A stretch of 64,000 nt of DNA from Burkholderia anthina (lineage in GTDB: Bacteria; Pseudomonadota; Gammaproteobacteria; Burkholderiales; Burkholderiaceae): positions 1 to 64,000 of the forward strand of contig NZ_CABVLY010000026.1 in assembly GCF_902498995.1 (NCBI RefSeq). Direction: 5' to 3'. Of the stretch, positions 25,131-35,182 are shown piece by piece. Numbering within the stretch: position 1 is the stretch's first letter; the number at the start of each line of letters is the position of its first letter. The position numbers and the translations under genes were made by a program. Below the pieces are notes generated by a model, which was not told the DNA's origin, did no database searches, and was given only the letters and a program-made list of their open reading frames with translations.

Positions 25131-26129
25131 GTGCCAGCCGCCCTTTCCGAGTTTTCGCTGATCGACCGCTTCTTCGCACGCCGTGCAGCCCGGGGGCCGC
25201 GCGCGTCGACGCTCGGCATCGGCGACGATTGCGCGCTGATCGCACCGCGATCCGGAAAATTGCTGGCGATTTCGACGGACATGCTGGTCGAAGGCCGCCA
25301 CTTCTTCCCCACCGTCGCGCCCGACGCGCTCGGCCACAAGACGCTTGCGGTGAACCTGTCGGATCTCGCGGCGATGGGCGCCGAACCGCGCGCGTTCACG
25401 CTCGCGTGCGCGCTGCCGCGCGCCGACGCGGCGTGGCTCGAGGCATTCAGCGACGGCCTGTTCGCGCTCGCCGAGCGGTTCGGCTGCGAGCTGATCGGCG
25501 GCGACACGACGAGCGGGCCGCTGAACCTGTGCGTGACCGTGTTCGGCGAAGTCGCGCCGGATGCCGCGCTGCGTCGCGATGCCGCACGCGACGGCGACGA
25601 CATCTGGGTGTCCGGCACGCTCGGCGACGCGCGCGCCGGGCTCGGGCTCGCGCGCGGCGAATGGACCGCCGGCGCGGCCGAAGCCGCGGCGTTCCGGCAG
25701 GCGCTCGAGCGCCCCGAGCCGCGCATCGCGCTCGGCCTCGCGCTGGCGGGCGTCGCGCACGCGGCGCTCGACATCTCGGACGGCCTTGCCGGCGACCTGC
25801 GGCACATCCTGACCCGCTCGAACGTGCGCGCCGACATCGACGCCGACGCGGTGCCGCGCTCGGCCGCGCTCGCGACCCTGCCGCCCGCCGTGCAGCGCCA
25901 ATGCACGCTGGCAGGCGGAGACGACTACGAACTGTGCTTCACCGCGCCCGTCGCGGCCCGCGCGGCGGTCGACGCAGCCGGCGCCGGCGCCGGGGTTCGG
26001 GTCACGCGAGTCGGTACAATACGCGCGTTGTCGTCGCCGTCGGAGCAGCCCGCGATCGCGTGGCGCGACGCCGCCGGCACGCCCCTGACGCTCACGTTGC
26101 ACGGTTTCGATCACTTCCATGCAGACTGA
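25131..26129 (+). CDS. thiL: Thiamine-monophosphate kinase
   Basis: 332 residues from a GTG at 25131, the best fit with the family start (SEFSLIDRFF). ThiL phosphorylates thiamine monophosphate to the active cofactor. Motifs include LGIGDDCALI, the DMLVEGRHF Mg/ATP segment, AVNLSDLAAMGAEP, GGDTTSGPLNL and DISDGLAGDL. It overlaps the pgpA start by 11 bases, an arrangement widely conserved in proteobacteria. Thiamine diphosphate made here serves the transketolase encoded 7 kb away. Confidence 0.96.
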   Translation: MPAALSEFSLIDRFFARRAARGPRASTLGIGDDCALIAPRSGKLLAISTDMLVEGRHFFPTVAPDALGHKTLAVNLSDLAAMGAEPRAFTLACALPRADAAWLEAFSDGLFALAERFGCELIGGDTTSGPLNLCVTVFGEVAPDAALRRDAARDGDDIWVSGTLGDARAGLGLARGEWTAGAAEAAAFRQALERPEPRIALGLALAGVAHAALDISDGLAGDLRHILTRSNVRADIDADAVPRSAALATLPPAVQRQCTLAGGDDYELCFTAPVAARAAVDAAGAGAGVRVTRVGTIRALSSPSEQPAIAWRDAAGTPLTLTLHGFDHFHAD

Positions 26130-26664
26130 CCCGACGACCGCGCACACCGCGGCCGCGCCCGGCGCCGCGCGGAACGTGCCGCAGCGCGCCACCGCGCGCT
26201 TCATGCTGTCGCACCCGGCGCACATCGTGTCGCTCGGCTTCGGCAGCGGCCTTGCGCCGTTCATGCCCGGCACGTTCGGCTCGCTGTTCGGCTGGCTGAC
26301 GTTCGTCGTGCTGAACCGCTATCTGACGGTGCCCGAATGGTGGGCGCTGATCGCGCTCGGGTTCGTCGGCGGCACGTGGATCACCGGCTTCACAGCACGC
26401 AGGCTGGGCGCGACCGATCCGGGCCCCGTCGTCTGGGACGAAATCGTCGCGGTCTGGCTCGTGATGCTGTTCGTCACGCCCGCGACCTTCGTCGGCCAGC
26501 TGTGGGCCTTCGTCGCGTTCCGCCTGTTCGACATGCTCAAGCCGCCGCCGGTCCGCTATTTCGACCGCCGCATGACCGGCGGCTTCGGCATCATGATCGA
26601 CGACCTGATCGCCGCCTTCATGACGCTGCTCGTGATTGCCGTGTGGCGCTCCGTCATCGGCTGA
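26119..26664 (+). CDS. pgpA: Phosphatidylglycerophosphatase A
   Basis: 181 residues. PgpA removes phosphate from phosphatidylglycerophosphate to give phosphatidylglycerol at the inner membrane. The conserved active-site stretch GFGSGLAPFMPGTFGSLFGW and the acidic motif VWDEIVAVWL, followed by FDMLKPPPVRYFD and GIMIDDLIA, are present together with several membrane segments. It overlaps thiL by 11 bases and is followed by pncC after 31 bases, so the three genes are probably cotranscribed. Confidence 0.95.
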   Translation: MQTDPTTAHTAAAPGAARNVPQRATARFMLSHPAHIVSLGFGSGLAPFMPGTFGSLFGWLTFVVLNRYLTVPEWWALIALGFVGGTWITGFTARRLGATDPGPVVWDEIVAVWLVMLFVTPATFVGQLWAFVAFRLFDMLKPPPVRYFDRRMTGGFGIMIDDLIAAFMTLLVIAVWRSVIG

Positions 26665-26695
26665 CCGATTTCCCGACTTTCGTTTCCCGACGCGC

Positions 26696-27196
26696 ATGCC
26701 AACCGATTCCGTCGTCCACCAGCTTGCGATCCGCGCAGGCAACAAGCTGCGTGACGAGCACCTGTCGCTCGCCACCGCCGAATCCTGCACGGGCGGCATG
26801 ATCGCCGCCGCGATCACCGACATCTCCGGCAGCAGCCAGTGGTTCGAGCGCGGCTTCGTCACGTACTCGAACCAGGCCAAGAGCGAGATGATCGGCGTGC
26901 CGCCCGACCTGATCGAAAAACACGGCGCCGTCAGCGAGCCCGTCGCCCGCGCGATGGCCGAAGGCGCGCTGCGCAACAGCCGCGCGCAGGTCGCGCTGTC
27001 CGTCACCGGCATCGCCGGCCCGGCGGGCGGCAGCGAGAAGAAGCCGGTCGGCACCGTGTCGTTCGGGTGGAGCAACCGGCTGCATACCGACGTCGAGACG
27101 CTCGTGTTCAAGGGCGACCGCGAGCAGATCCGCACGCAGGCGGCCGCGCATGCGCTGCGCGGGCTGCTGAAGCTGCTGGACGAACGCGAAGGCTGA
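26696..27196 (+). CDS. pncC: Nicotinamide-nucleotide amidohydrolase (CinA C-terminal domain protein)
   Basis: 166 residues from ATG at 26696. It is the stand-alone PncC/CinA-C fold: ATAESCTGGMIAA near residue 25, the serine-containing ITDISGSSQWFERG, SVTGIAGPAGGS and ending ALRGLLKLLD. PncC deamidates nicotinamide mononucleotide in NAD recycling. There is no N-terminal CinA domain, as usual for this length. Its context after thiL-pgpA is the typical one. Confidence 0.93.
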   Translation: MPTDSVVHQLAIRAGNKLRDEHLSLATAESCTGGMIAAAITDISGSSQWFERGFVTYSNQAKSEMIGVPPDLIEKHGAVSEPVARAMAEGALRNSRAQVALSVTGIAGPAGGSEKKPVGTVSFGWSNRLHTDVETLVFKGDREQIRTQAAAHALRGLLKLLDEREG

Positions 27197-27238
27197 TTCG
27201 TCCGGAACACGGCGGGGCGGCAAGCGCCCCCTGCCCGC

Positions 27239-28297
27239 TTACTGGATCGCGTCGGGCTTCACGACGATCCAGTTCTTGTCCGCCGTGACCGGCAGGCCGA
27301 GCGCCTTCTGCCGCGCGGCCGATTCGTCCGACCACGCGCGGATCTGCGCCATCTGCTTGTCCTTCTTGTTCACCCACACGCGCACGCCGCCGCGCGCAAT
27401 GTCCGTCGCATTCAGCAGCATGTAGCCGTCGGACGTCGGCGTGTCGCCCGCGACCAGCACCGGCTTCTTCCACTGGTCGATCCAGCCGACGATCGAGCCG
27501 AGCTTGCCCTCGTACCACGTCATCGGGTTCATCAGGAACGGCGTGATCACGAGATTGCGGTTCGCGGCCTCGTCGTACTTGCCGGCCTTGATCTGCAGCC
27601 GCGACGTCGTCAGCGCGCCCGTCGCCGGGTTGCGCAGCAGCGTCGTCACGCCGATCACGTTCTGCGGCTTCACGTTGTAGCCGTACTTCGGATCGGACAG
27701 CACCAGCCGCGCGAGCTCCTCGTGCGCGGCCGTCATCACGTACACCTCGATCCCGTTCTCGCGCAGCGCGTTGTACAGCTCCTGCATCCCGCGGAAGAAG
27801 CGCGGCGGGTTCGCCGCGCCGTCGACCACCTTGTCGCCCTGCCAGTAGCGGATCGGCACCGGCTTGCCGTCGGCGAGCATCGCGTCGATGTGGCGCTTCA
27901 GGTCGGCGAGCGACAGCCCCGCGAACGCCTGCGCGATCCACGGGTAGCAGACCAGGTCGTCGATCTCGCAGAGCCGGTAGTAGTAACTCGTCAGCGACTC
28001 CTTGTAGTCGGCGGAATCCTTGAACGGGATCAGTTTCAGCGACGGGTCGAGCGAGTCGCGCGTGAGCACGCCGCGGTTCTCGAGATACGGCAGCAGCGAT
28101 TCCTCGAGGTCGTAGCGGTAGGTCGTGTTGTCGGCGTCGAACACCGCGTAGTCGCCGCGGTTCGCGTGCTCGGCGAGCATCGCGTTCAGCGCCTTCGCGC
28201 TGTCCGCCGGCCAGTGCGACAGGTCCGCCGCGTGGGCGAACGTCATGCACAACGACGCGGCAAGCGCGCTCAGGAGATGGCGGGACAGCTTGGGCAT
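27239..28297 (-). CDS. Exported HAD-superfamily phosphatase, phosphorylcholine phosphatase-like
   Basis: 352 residues from ATG at 28297. A Sec signal peptide is visible (LLSALAASLCMTFAHA, cleavage after about residue 24). The HAD motifs are DADNT (54-58), a Ser/Thr motif TAAHEE and GDTPTSD (284-290), which together resemble the pattern in Pseudomonas PchP, a periplasmic phosphorylcholine phosphatase. The nucleophile and general acid aspartates are intact. The substrate is inferred by resemblance only. No choline genes are adjacent. Convergent with pncC, 42 bases apart. Confidence 0.82.
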   Translation of the reverse strand: MPKLSRHLLSALAASLCMTFAHAADLSHWPADSAKALNAMLAEHANRGDYAVFDADNTTYRYDLEESLLPYLENRGVLTRDSLDPSLKLIPFKDSADYKESLTSYYYRLCEIDDLVCYPWIAQAFAGLSLADLKRHIDAMLADGKPVPIRYWQGDKVVDGAANPPRFFRGMQELYNALRENGIEVYVMTAAHEELARLVLSDPKYGYNVKPQNVIGVTTLLRNPATGALTTSRLQIKAGKYDEAANRNLVITPFLMNPMTWYEGKLGSIVGWIDQWKKPVLVAGDTPTSDGYMLLNATDIARGGVRVWVNKKDKQMAQIRAWSDESAARQKALGLPVTADKNWIVVKPDAIQ

Positions 28298-28479
28298 GGC
28301 GTCGCTCCCTTTCTTGACATTTTGGTTACGGATCGATGACAAACGGCAGCATCGCGCGACTAAATTGCCGACATGCGGTGCGGAAGCGACGGGAAGTTGT
28401 TCGCGTGCGCCAATGCGGCGGGAGGGAACAAGCGACGGGCGGGAGACGAAAGCGGAGGGGAACGGCGGAGAACGCGGCA

Positions 28480-28530
28480 CAGGCCCGCGGGCGCGGGCCT
28501 GCCGGAGCGGGTCGCCCGTGCGGGCGACCC
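28480..28530. repeat. Two tandem GC-rich hairpins downstream of pyrF
   Basis: CAGGCCCGC (28480-28488) pairs with GCGGGCCTG (28493-28501), and GGGTCGCCCG (28509-28518) with CGGGCGACCC (28521-28530). Both stems are perfect, 9 and 10 bp. There is no T-run, so they are candidates for RNA stabilisation or weak termination rather than a standard terminator. Confidence 0.55.
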
Positions 28531-28543
28531 TTGGCGTCCGCAA

Positions 28544-29386
28544 TCAGCGATGCGCGTTGATCGTGTCGCGGGTCTTCTGCGCGGCGAGCGCCGCCGCTTC
28601 GGCGAAGTCCTCGCCGTTGCTCGCGTACAGGATCGCGCGCGACGAGTTGATCATCATCCCGGTGCCGTCGGCGGTGCGGCCCGCGTTGACGGTCGCCTGC
28701 ACGTCGCCGCCCTGCGCGCCGATGCCGGGGATCAGCAGCGGCATGTCGCCGACGATCCCGCGCACGATCTCGATTTCCTTCGGGAACGTCGCGCCGACCA
28801 CGAGGCCGAGCTGGCCGTTCTTCGCGTTCCACTTGTTCGCCGCGAGATCGGCCACGACCTGGTACAGCGGCCGGCCCGGATGGCCGGCCGCGTTCGTTTC
28901 GAGGAACTGCAGGTCCGAGCCGCCCGGGTTCGACGTGCGGCACAGCACGATCACGCCCTTGCCGTCGTGCTCGAAGTACGGCTCGACCGAGTCGTAGCCC
29001 ATGTACGGGTTCACGGTGACCGCGTCCGCGCGATAGCGCTCGAACGCTTCGCGCGCGTACTGCTCGGCCGTGCTGCCGATGTCGCCGCGCTTCGCGTCGA
29101 GGATCACGGGCAGGCCCGGGTGCTGGAGGTGGATGTGCGCAATCAGGCGCTCGAGCTGATCTTCCGCGCGGTGCGCGGCGAAGTACGCGATCTGCGGCTT
29201 GAACGCGCTCGCATACTGCGCGGTCGCGTCGACGATCTGCCGGCCGAATTCGAAGATCGCATCGGGCTGGCCGTCGAATTGCACGGGAAAGCGCGACGGC
29301 TCGGGATCGAGGCCGACGCACAGCAGCGAATTCGTGCGCTGCCACGCGGCGCGCAGCGATTCGATGAAAGTAAGCGGGGAAGACAT
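28544..29386 (-). CDS. pyrF: Orotidine 5'-phosphate decarboxylase (type 2)
   Basis: 280 residues from ATG at 29386. PyrF decarboxylates OMP to UMP in pyrimidine synthesis. The catalytic cluster appears as DAKRGD (97-102), and the substrate phosphate-binding part as [12 protein letters not shown] followed by [11 protein letters not shown]. The longer, type-2 form (about 270-280 residues) is usual in Burkholderia and mycobacteria. Two tandem hairpins follow its stop. Confidence 0.96.
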   Translation of the reverse strand: MSSPLTFIESLRAAWQRTNSLLCVGLDPEPSRFPVQFDGQPDAIFEFGRQIVDATAQYASAFKPQIAYFAAHRAEDQLERLIAHIHLQHPGLPVILDAKRGDIGSTAEQYAREAFERYRADAVTVNPYMGYDSVEPYFEHDGKGVIVLCRTSNPGGSDLQFLETNAAGHPGRPLYQVVADLAANKWNAKNGQLGLVVGATFPKEIEIVRGIVGDMPLLIPGIGAQGGDVQATVNAGRTADGTGMMINSSRAILYASNGEDFAEAAALAAQKTRDTINAHR

Positions 29387-29425
29387 GGCGGATACTCGCG
29401 GCAAACCGTTGGTAGACCGCGTATT

Positions 29426-30487
29426 TTACCCGCGTCGCCGGCGTCCCTCGCGCGCGGCCGCATCGACGCGCGCATCGGCCCGCTCGACGGTGAACGAAAA
29501 ACGCCGCGTGAGCCGTTCGCCCGGCGCGAGCAGCGTCATCCCGTGCGCGGCCCCGCCGCCCGGCAGGTTCACCGCATTGATCGGGTGATCGACCGGCTCG
29601 AAGCAGAAGAAATCCTTGCCCGGCGGCGTGAAGAGCACGTACGCGTCGGCGTCGGCGGCAACCGTCATCGACAGCCCGCGGCGTGGCCAGCCCACCGTCG
29701 CGTGCCCGCCCCAGCCGGTGAACGCATGATTGACGAGCGCCGCCGGCAGCGGATATGCAACGCCGAACTGCCAGGCCGGCGGCACGCTCACGTGCCGCAC
29801 CGGCAGGAAATCGGCATCCGACAGCCACAGCCCGCCGGCCGCCGCGGCCAGCTCGGTCGCATCGTCGCGCACCAGGAACGGATGCACGCCGAGCCCGAAC
29901 GGCAGCCGTGCGCGCCCCGCGTTCTCGATCGTCAGCGCGATCGACAGCGTCGTATCGTCGAGCGCGAACGACTGGATCGCGCGAAACGCATACGGCGCGC
30001 CGCTCGCGCGATCGAGCGACAGCTGCAGCGTCGTGTCGGTCGCGTCGTCCACCTGCCACGGTGCGAGCCAGCCGTCGCCGTGAATCGGCAGCGACTCGTC
30101 GCGGCGGTTGCGCGGCACCGCCACGCTGCGCCCGTCGCATTCGAAATGGCCGTTGCCGATCCGGTTCGAGTACGGCAGCAGCGGATAGCACGCGAGCTCG
30201 TTCGGGTCCGTCGCGGCTTCCGGGTGCTCGCAGCGGCGGAACACCGGCACCAGCGCGCCGTTGTCGCCGCGCCAGTCGAAGCGCGCGATGCCGCCGCCCA
30301 GATGCGGCAGCACGTCGAGCCGCAGCGATGCGTTCGACAGCGTGACGGCCGCCGCGTGCGCGGCGCCGACGCCCTGCGCGAACGCGGCGGTCTGCGGGCC
30401 GGCGCTGACCGGCTGCGAGGCGGCAGCCAGGCGCGCGCGGCGCGACTGGCTCGTGGACGACGATGCGCGCGAGGACGTGGCGGTCAT
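29426..30487 (-). CDS. Aldose 1-epimerase (galactose mutarotase-like)
   Basis: 353 residues from ATG at 30487 with AGGA upstream. It has the epimerase family motifs: NRIGNGHFECDG (with GHF), a HGDGWLAPW segment carrying the catalytic His, GVHPFLVRDD with the second His, and FCFEPVDHPINA with the catalytic Glu. The first 35 residues are Ser/Ala/Arg rich and look like a disordered leader. It is the last gene of the long sugar operon, 62 bases behind the SDR gene, and would equilibrate alpha and beta forms of imported aldose before oxidation. Confidence 0.9.
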   Translation of the reverse strand: MTATSSRASSSTSQSRRARLAAASQPVSAGPQTAAFAQGVGAAHAAAVTLSNASLRLDVLPHLGGGIARFDWRGDNGALVPVFRRCEHPEAATDPNELACYPLLPYSNRIGNGHFECDGRSVAVPRNRRDESLPIHGDGWLAPWQVDDATDTTLQLSLDRASGAPYAFRAIQSFALDDTTLSIALTIENAGRARLPFGLGVHPFLVRDDATELAAAAGGLWLSDADFLPVRHVSVPPAWQFGVAYPLPAALVNHAFTGWGGHATVGWPRRGLSMTVAADADAYVLFTPPGKDFFCFEPVDHPINAVNLPGGGAAHGMTLLAPGERLTRRFSFTVERADARVDAAAREGRRRRG

Positions 30488-30549
30488 GATGAACTCCTTT
30501 CCTTCGTCGAAGAAACGATACGGTTCGTTGCGCGATCCCGCGCGAACGC

Positions 30550-31365
30550 TCAGGCCCAGCCGCCGTCGACCACCACGTCCTGCGCGGTGATCATCCGGCT
30601 GTCGTCGGCCGCGAGGAACAGCGCCATCCGCGCGAGATCGTCCGGCAGCAGCTCGGCGTCGATGCACTGGCCGGCCTTGATCGCCGCGCGGCCCGCGTCG
30701 TCGAGCCACAGCCGGCGCTGCTTGTCGGTCATCACCCAGCCCGGCACCAGCGAATTCACGCGGATGCCGAACGGGCCGAGATCGCGGGCAAGCCCGCGCG
30801 TGAGCCCCTGCACGGCCGCCTTCGCCATCACGTAGACGGGGTAGCCGCCGTTCTTCAGCATCCAGCTGATCGAGCCGAGATTGATGATCGCGCCGCCGCC
30901 GTGCCGCTTCATGTCGTCGATCACGGCCTGCGCCGCGAAGAACTGGTGACGCAGGTTCACCGCGATGCCCGCGTCGAACGAGGCGGGCGTCACGTCGCCG
31001 ATCGCGTGACGCACGTCGTTCGCCGCGTTGTTCACGAGCACCGCGATCGCGCCGATGCGTGCGCGGATCGCGTCGATCGCATCGCGCAGCGCGTCGATGT
31101 CGGTCAGGTCGCACGGCAGGAACAGCGGCGCGTGGCGGACGTCCGGCTCTTGCGCGAGGCTTTCCGCGAGCGCCCGGCCCGCCTGCGCGTCGAGATCGAC
31201 GAACGCGACGCGCGCGCCCTGCCGCGCGAAGTGCTCGACGAATGCCGCGCCGATGCCGGTCGCGCCGCCCGTGATCAGCACCGCCCGATCCTCGAGGCTC
31301 GGGTAGCGCGCATAGCGTGCGTGGTTCGCGGCGTGCGGATCGTGCGCGGAAGTTTCGATGGTCAT
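30550..31365 (-). CDS. SDR-family sugar dehydrogenase
   Basis: 271 residues from ATG at 31365. Classical SDR: TGGATGIG at about 33-40, VNNAAND, Ser in LGSISWML, and the YVMAK tyrosine-lysine pair. It ends VVVDGGWA, the usual SDR finish. Lying between araH and the epimerase in the sugar operon, it probably oxidises a sugar or sugar alcohol from the same pathway. It is the second SDR in this operon and is only distantly like the one at 35183-35965, so the two should catalyse different steps or use different substrates. Confidence 0.87.
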   Translation of the reverse strand: MTIETSAHDPHAANHARYARYPSLEDRAVLITGGATGIGAAFVEHFARQGARVAFVDLDAQAGRALAESLAQEPDVRHAPLFLPCDLTDIDALRDAIDAIRARIGAIAVLVNNAANDVRHAIGDVTPASFDAGIAVNLRHQFFAAQAVIDDMKRHGGGAIINLGSISWMLKNGGYPVYVMAKAAVQGLTRGLARDLGPFGIRVNSLVPGWVMTDKQRRLWLDDAGRAAIKAGQCIDAELLPDDLARMALFLAADDSRMITAQDVVVDGGWA

Positions 31366-31388
31366 GCGGATCGTCTCCGTGGAATCGG

Positions 31389-32405
31389 TCAGTCGCGTAC
31401 GCCGCGGTTCTTCAACTGGTCGAGCAGCACCGCCGCGAGCAGGATCGCACCGCGCACCAGGTACTGGTAGAACGCGTCGATGTTCAGCAGGTTCATCACG
31501 TTCTCGACGGTGCCCATGATCAGCACGCCGATCACGACGCCCGAGATCGTCGCGCGGCCGCCCATCAGCGACACGCCGCCGAGCACGCACGCGGAGATCA
31601 CGTTCAGCTCGAAGCCCTGCGCGGCGTTCGGCTGGCCCGACGTGATGCGCGACGCGAGAATCACGCCGGCGAGCGCCGTCACCGCGCCCTGGATCAGGAA
31701 AATGTACACGCGCGTGCGTTCGACGTTGATCCCCGCGAGCCGCGACGCCTCGGGGTTGCCGCCGATCGCGAGCGTGTTGCGCCCATAGACGGTCTGGTTC
31801 AGCAGCACGCCGAACGCGATGAAGCACAGCAGCGTGACCCAGATCGGCAGCGATACACCGAACAGCGTGAGCCCGCCGAGCGCGATGAACGTATCCGACG
31901 ACACGCCGACCGCCTGCCCCTTCGACACGATGAAGCCGAGCCCGCGCACGATCTCCATCGTCGCGAGCGTCGTGATCAGCGCGTTGATGCGCAGATACGC
32001 GATCACCGCGCCGTTCACGAAGCCGATCGCCGCGCCGGCCGCGACCGCCGCGACGATCGCGACGAACGTGTTGTCGGTCGCGTTCAGCACCATCGCGCAC
32101 AGCACGCCGGAGAACGCGACGGTCGAGCCGATCGACAGGTCGAAGTCGCGCGAGGCCAGACAGAACATCATCGTGCACGCGACCATCCCGATCTGCGAGA
32201 TCGACAGCGCGAGGCCGAGCATGTTGTCGATCGAGAAGAAGTGATCGACCGTCAGCGACATCGTCAGGAACATCACCGCGAAGATCGCGATCAGGCTGTA
32301 TTCGGTGAGGTGCTGCCACCACTTCTGGCGGTCGCTCTGCTGGGGCGCCAGCGTGTCGGCCGACGGCTTCACGGCCGCGCTGGCGAGGTTTTCCCTGACT
32401 TGCAT
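31389..32405 (-). CDS. araH: L-arabinose-type ABC transporter permease
   Basis: 338 residues with about nine to ten hydrophobic segments. It belongs to the CUT2 (RbsC-like) permeases and carries MMFCLASRDFDLSIGS and the EAA-like loop INVERTRVYIFLIQGAVTALAGV. The DFDLSIGSTVAFSGV segment is typical of arabinose/ribose permeases. It follows araG after 100 bases and precedes the SDR gene by 23 bases. It acts with AraF and AraG to import a pentose or hexose. Confidence 0.93.
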   Translation of the reverse strand: MQVRENLASAAVKPSADTLAPQQSDRQKWWQHLTEYSLIAIFAVMFLTMSLTVDHFFSIDNMLGLALSISQIGMVACTMMFCLASRDFDLSIGSTVAFSGVLCAMVLNATDNTFVAIVAAVAAGAAIGFVNGAVIAYLRINALITTLATMEIVRGLGFIVSKGQAVGVSSDTFIALGGLTLFGVSLPIWVTLLCFIAFGVLLNQTVYGRNTLAIGGNPEASRLAGINVERTRVYIFLIQGAVTALAGVILASRITSGQPNAAQGFELNVISACVLGGVSLMGGRATISGVVIGVLIMGTVENVMNLLNIDAFYQYLVRGAILLAAVLLDQLKNRGVRD

Positions 32406-32505
32406 GATGGTGTCTCCTGCTCCTGCTTCGCGCGGCCCGCGCCGCGCGTGATCGATTCGAATGTCGTACGCCGCGCGGGGCCGGCCCAGGCCACCCCGCG
32501 CGGCC

Positions 32506-34017
32506 TCAGGCCGCCTCGACGGCGCTCGTCTGCGGCAGCGCGAGGCTCAGCACCGAGTGCTCGTTCGCCTGTTCGCGCGGCAGCTCGCCCGCGATGCGGC
32601 CTTCGCGCATCACGACGATGCGGTCGGACACGCCGAGCACTTCCGGCAGTTCCGACGACACCATCACGATCGCGCAGCCGCGTTCCGCGAGCCGGTAGAT
32701 CACGTCGTAGATTTCGTGCTTCGCGCCGACGTCGATGCCGCGCGTGGGCTCGTCGAGGATCACGACCTTCAGGTCGGGCTCCGCGAGCCAGCGCGACAGG
32801 ATCGCCTTCTGCTGGTTGCCGCCCGACAGGAAGCGGATCTTCTGCCGCCGGTTCGGCGTCTTGATCTTCAGCCGCTGGATGAAGCGGTCGGCCGTTTCGC
32901 TTTCCGCCTTGCGGTTGATGAAGAGCCCCGCGCGCAGCGAATGGCGGCGGCAACTGATGTTGATGTTCTCCGCGACCGACGCGATCGCGATGATCCCTTC
33001 TTCCTTGCGGTCCTCCGGGCACAGCACGATGCCGTGGCGAATCGCGTCGCCGGTGCGCTTCACGTCGATGCGCGCGCCGTCGAGCGTCAGCACGCCCGCG
33101 CGCCGGCGGTCCGCGCCGTACACGAGCCGCATCAGTTCGCTGCGCCCCGCGCCGACCAGCCCGAAGAAGCCGACGATCTCGCCCGCGCGCACCGAGAAGC
33201 TCGCGGGTTCGCGCAGCGCCGGGCCGTCGACGCCTTCGGCGGAAAACCGCACGTCGCCGAGCGCGCGCGGCGCGTAATGGTAGATGTCCGAAATCTCGCG
33301 CCCGACCATCTCGGCGACGAGCCGCTCGCGCGGTACGTCGTCGAGCGATGCATGCGACGCGATCTTGTGCCCGTCGCGAAAGATCGTGCACGCATCGCAC
33401 AACCGGTAGATCTCGTCCATCCGGTGCGAAATGTAGATCAGCGCACGGCCTTGCGCGCGCAGGTCGTCGACGAGCTTGAACAGCACTTCGGTCTCGCGAT
33501 GCGACAGCGAGCTCGTCGGCTCGTCGAGCGCGATCACGCGCGCGTTGCGCATCAGCGCCTTGCAGATCTCGACCATCTGCCGCTGCGCGATCGACAGCCG
33601 CCCGAGCTTCGCATCGGGATCGAGATCGACGCCCATCGCCGCGAGCCGCTCGCGCACGTGGCGCTTCGCCTCGCCCTTTTTCACCCAGCCGAGCGCGTTC
33701 GGCAGGCGGCCGAGCAGCAGGTTCTCCGCGACCGTCAGGTCGGGCACGTATTGCAGCTCCTGGTGAATCACTGCAATGCCGGCCGCGATCGACGCAGCCG
33801 CGCTCGAGAAATGCACGGGCTGGCCGTCGACCAGCACGCTGCCCGCATCGGGCTGATATTCGCCGCCGAGAATCTTCAGCAGCGTCGACTTGCCCGCGCC
33901 GTTCTCGCCCATCAGGCCATGCACCTCGCCCGCATGCACGTCGAACGAGATGCCGTCGAGTGCGCGCACGCCGGGAAAGACCTTGCCGATATTGTCAAAA
34001 CGCAGTGCCGCTGACAC
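32506..34017 (-). CDS. araG: L-arabinose-type ABC transporter ATP-binding protein
   Basis: 503 residues, from a GTG at 34017 with GGAG upstream. Two ABC domains: domain 1 (about 5-240) has Walker [13 protein letters not shown], an ABC signature LSIAQRQM and Walker [13 protein letters not shown]; domain 2 (about 260-490) has a degenerate Walker [12 protein letters not shown], signature LSGGNQQKA and Walker [15 protein letters not shown]. The degenerate second site is normal for CUT2 importers. It energises uptake through AraH, with AraF as binding protein. Confidence 0.95.
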   Translation of the reverse strand: MSAALRFDNIGKVFPGVRALDGISFDVHAGEVHGLMGENGAGKSTLLKILGGEYQPDAGSVLVDGQPVHFSSAAASIAAGIAVIHQELQYVPDLTVAENLLLGRLPNALGWVKKGEAKRHVRERLAAMGVDLDPDAKLGRLSIAQRQMVEICKALMRNARVIALDEPTSSLSHRETEVLFKLVDDLRAQGRALIYISHRMDEIYRLCDACTIFRDGHKIASHASLDDVPRERLVAEMVGREISDIYHYAPRALGDVRFSAEGVDGPALREPASFSVRAGEIVGFFGLVGAGRSELMRLVYGADRRRAGVLTLDGARIDVKRTGDAIRHGIVLCPEDRKEEGIIAIASVAENINISCRRHSLRAGLFINRKAESETADRFIQRLKIKTPNRRQKIRFLSGGNQQKAILSRWLAEPDLKVVILDEPTRGIDVGAKHEIYDVIYRLAERGCAIVMVSSELPEVLGVSDRIVVMREGRIAGELPREQANEHSVLSLALPQTSAVEAA

Positions 34018-34084
34018 GTCGTCTCCCCACTTCCGGATCGATCGACCGCCGGCCGCCGCATCGCCGCGGCAGCCGGCGGGCCGC

Positions 34085-35080
34085 TTACTTCGACGCGAGC
34101 CCCATCTCCTCGCGCACCTTCGACACGTTGTCGCGCGTCGCGAGCATGCCGGTCGTCAGCGTCAGCGGCGGCGGCGCCTTGCCCTGCGTGATCCACGTGT
34201 ACATCAGCTCGGAGGTTTCCTCGCCGTGGCGCTTCGGGCTGATGATCACGGTGCCGTAGAAGCCCGTCGGCTGCGGCTTCTTGAATTCGTTCAGCGCCGA
34301 GTCGGACCCGCCGATGCCGATCCCGATCATGTTGTCGGCCTTGAAGCCGCGCCCTTCGGCCGCGCGCACCGCGCCGAGCACGGCCTCGTCGTTCAGGCCG
34401 TAGGCGACCCAGTGCTTGAACTGCGGGTTCTTCGTGAGCGCGATGTTCGCCGCGTTGAACGCGTTCTCGGTGTCGGTCTTCGCCTGCGGCGCCGCGATCA
34501 CGTTCGCCTTCGGGAAGCCCGCGGCCACCAGCGCGTCGGTCGCGCCGCTCGTGCGGTCGTGCGCGGTCGGCAGCTGCTCGTACGTGATGTCGATCGCGCC
34601 GACGTCCTTCATGTCCCAGCCGCGCTTCTTGATCTCGGCCGCGATGCCGTCGCCGACCTGCTTGCCGATGTTGTAGGCGGAAATGCCCATGTGCGGGACC
34701 GATTCGATCGGCTTGCCCGCGCCGTCGACGAGGCGGTCGTCGACCGTCATCATCTTCAGGTTGTGCGACTTCGCCTTCGCGACGATGCCCGGCCCGAGCT
34801 TCACGTCAGGCGTGCAGATGATGAAGCCCTGCGCCTTCTGCGCGGCGAGGTTGTCGATCGCGCTCATGACCTTCTCGCCCGACGGCGCGCCGATCTTCAC
34901 GAGCGTGAAGCCCTTGTCCTTCGCGGCGATCTCGGCGAACTTCCATTCGTCCTGGAACCACGGCTCCTCCGGCTGCTTGACCAGGAAGCCGATCTTGACC
35001 GGGTCGGACGCGTGCGCAACCGGGCTGCCCATCACCACCGCGGCCGCAGCGGCCAGCGTTACGAACGTTCTGCGTTTCAT
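34085..35080 (-). CDS. araF: L-arabinose-binding periplasmic protein
   Basis: 331 residues with a Sec signal peptide (residues 1-24, cleavage AHA-SD). The mature protein resembles Ara[21 protein letters not shown] at its N-terminus and [15 protein letters not shown] later. Binding-protein-dependent uptake of arabinose (often also galactose) is supported by family resemblance. It is the first transport gene of the operon, behind the sugar dehydrogenase gene by 102 bases, where a separate ribosome site is likely. Confidence 0.95.
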   Translation of the reverse strand: MKRRTFVTLAAAAAVVMGSPVAHASDPVKIGFLVKQPEEPWFQDEWKFAEIAAKDKGFTLVKIGAPSGEKVMSAIDNLAAQKAQGFIICTPDVKLGPGIVAKAKSHNLKMMTVDDRLVDGAGKPIESVPHMGISAYNIGKQVGDGIAAEIKKRGWDMKDVGAIDITYEQLPTAHDRTSGATDALVAAGFPKANVIAAPQAKTDTENAFNAANIALTKNPQFKHWVAYGLNDEAVLGAVRAAEGRGFKADNMIGIGIGGSDSALNEFKKPQPTGFYGTVIISPKRHGEETSELMYTWITQGKAPPPLTLTTGMLATRDNVSKVREEMGLASK

Positions 35081-35182
35081 CTCCAGTGTCTCCTTGTCTT
35101 CATCGAACAGGATGCAGCCGCTTGTTGGTTTCGACGCAGCGTGCGCGCGGCCGTCGCACGTGCGGTCTTTCGAATCGTTGCG

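Noticed and set aside
22357-25161. An open frame of about 934 codons opposite maeB.
   Set aside because: Shadow of maeB, running across the candidate small RNA and terminator.
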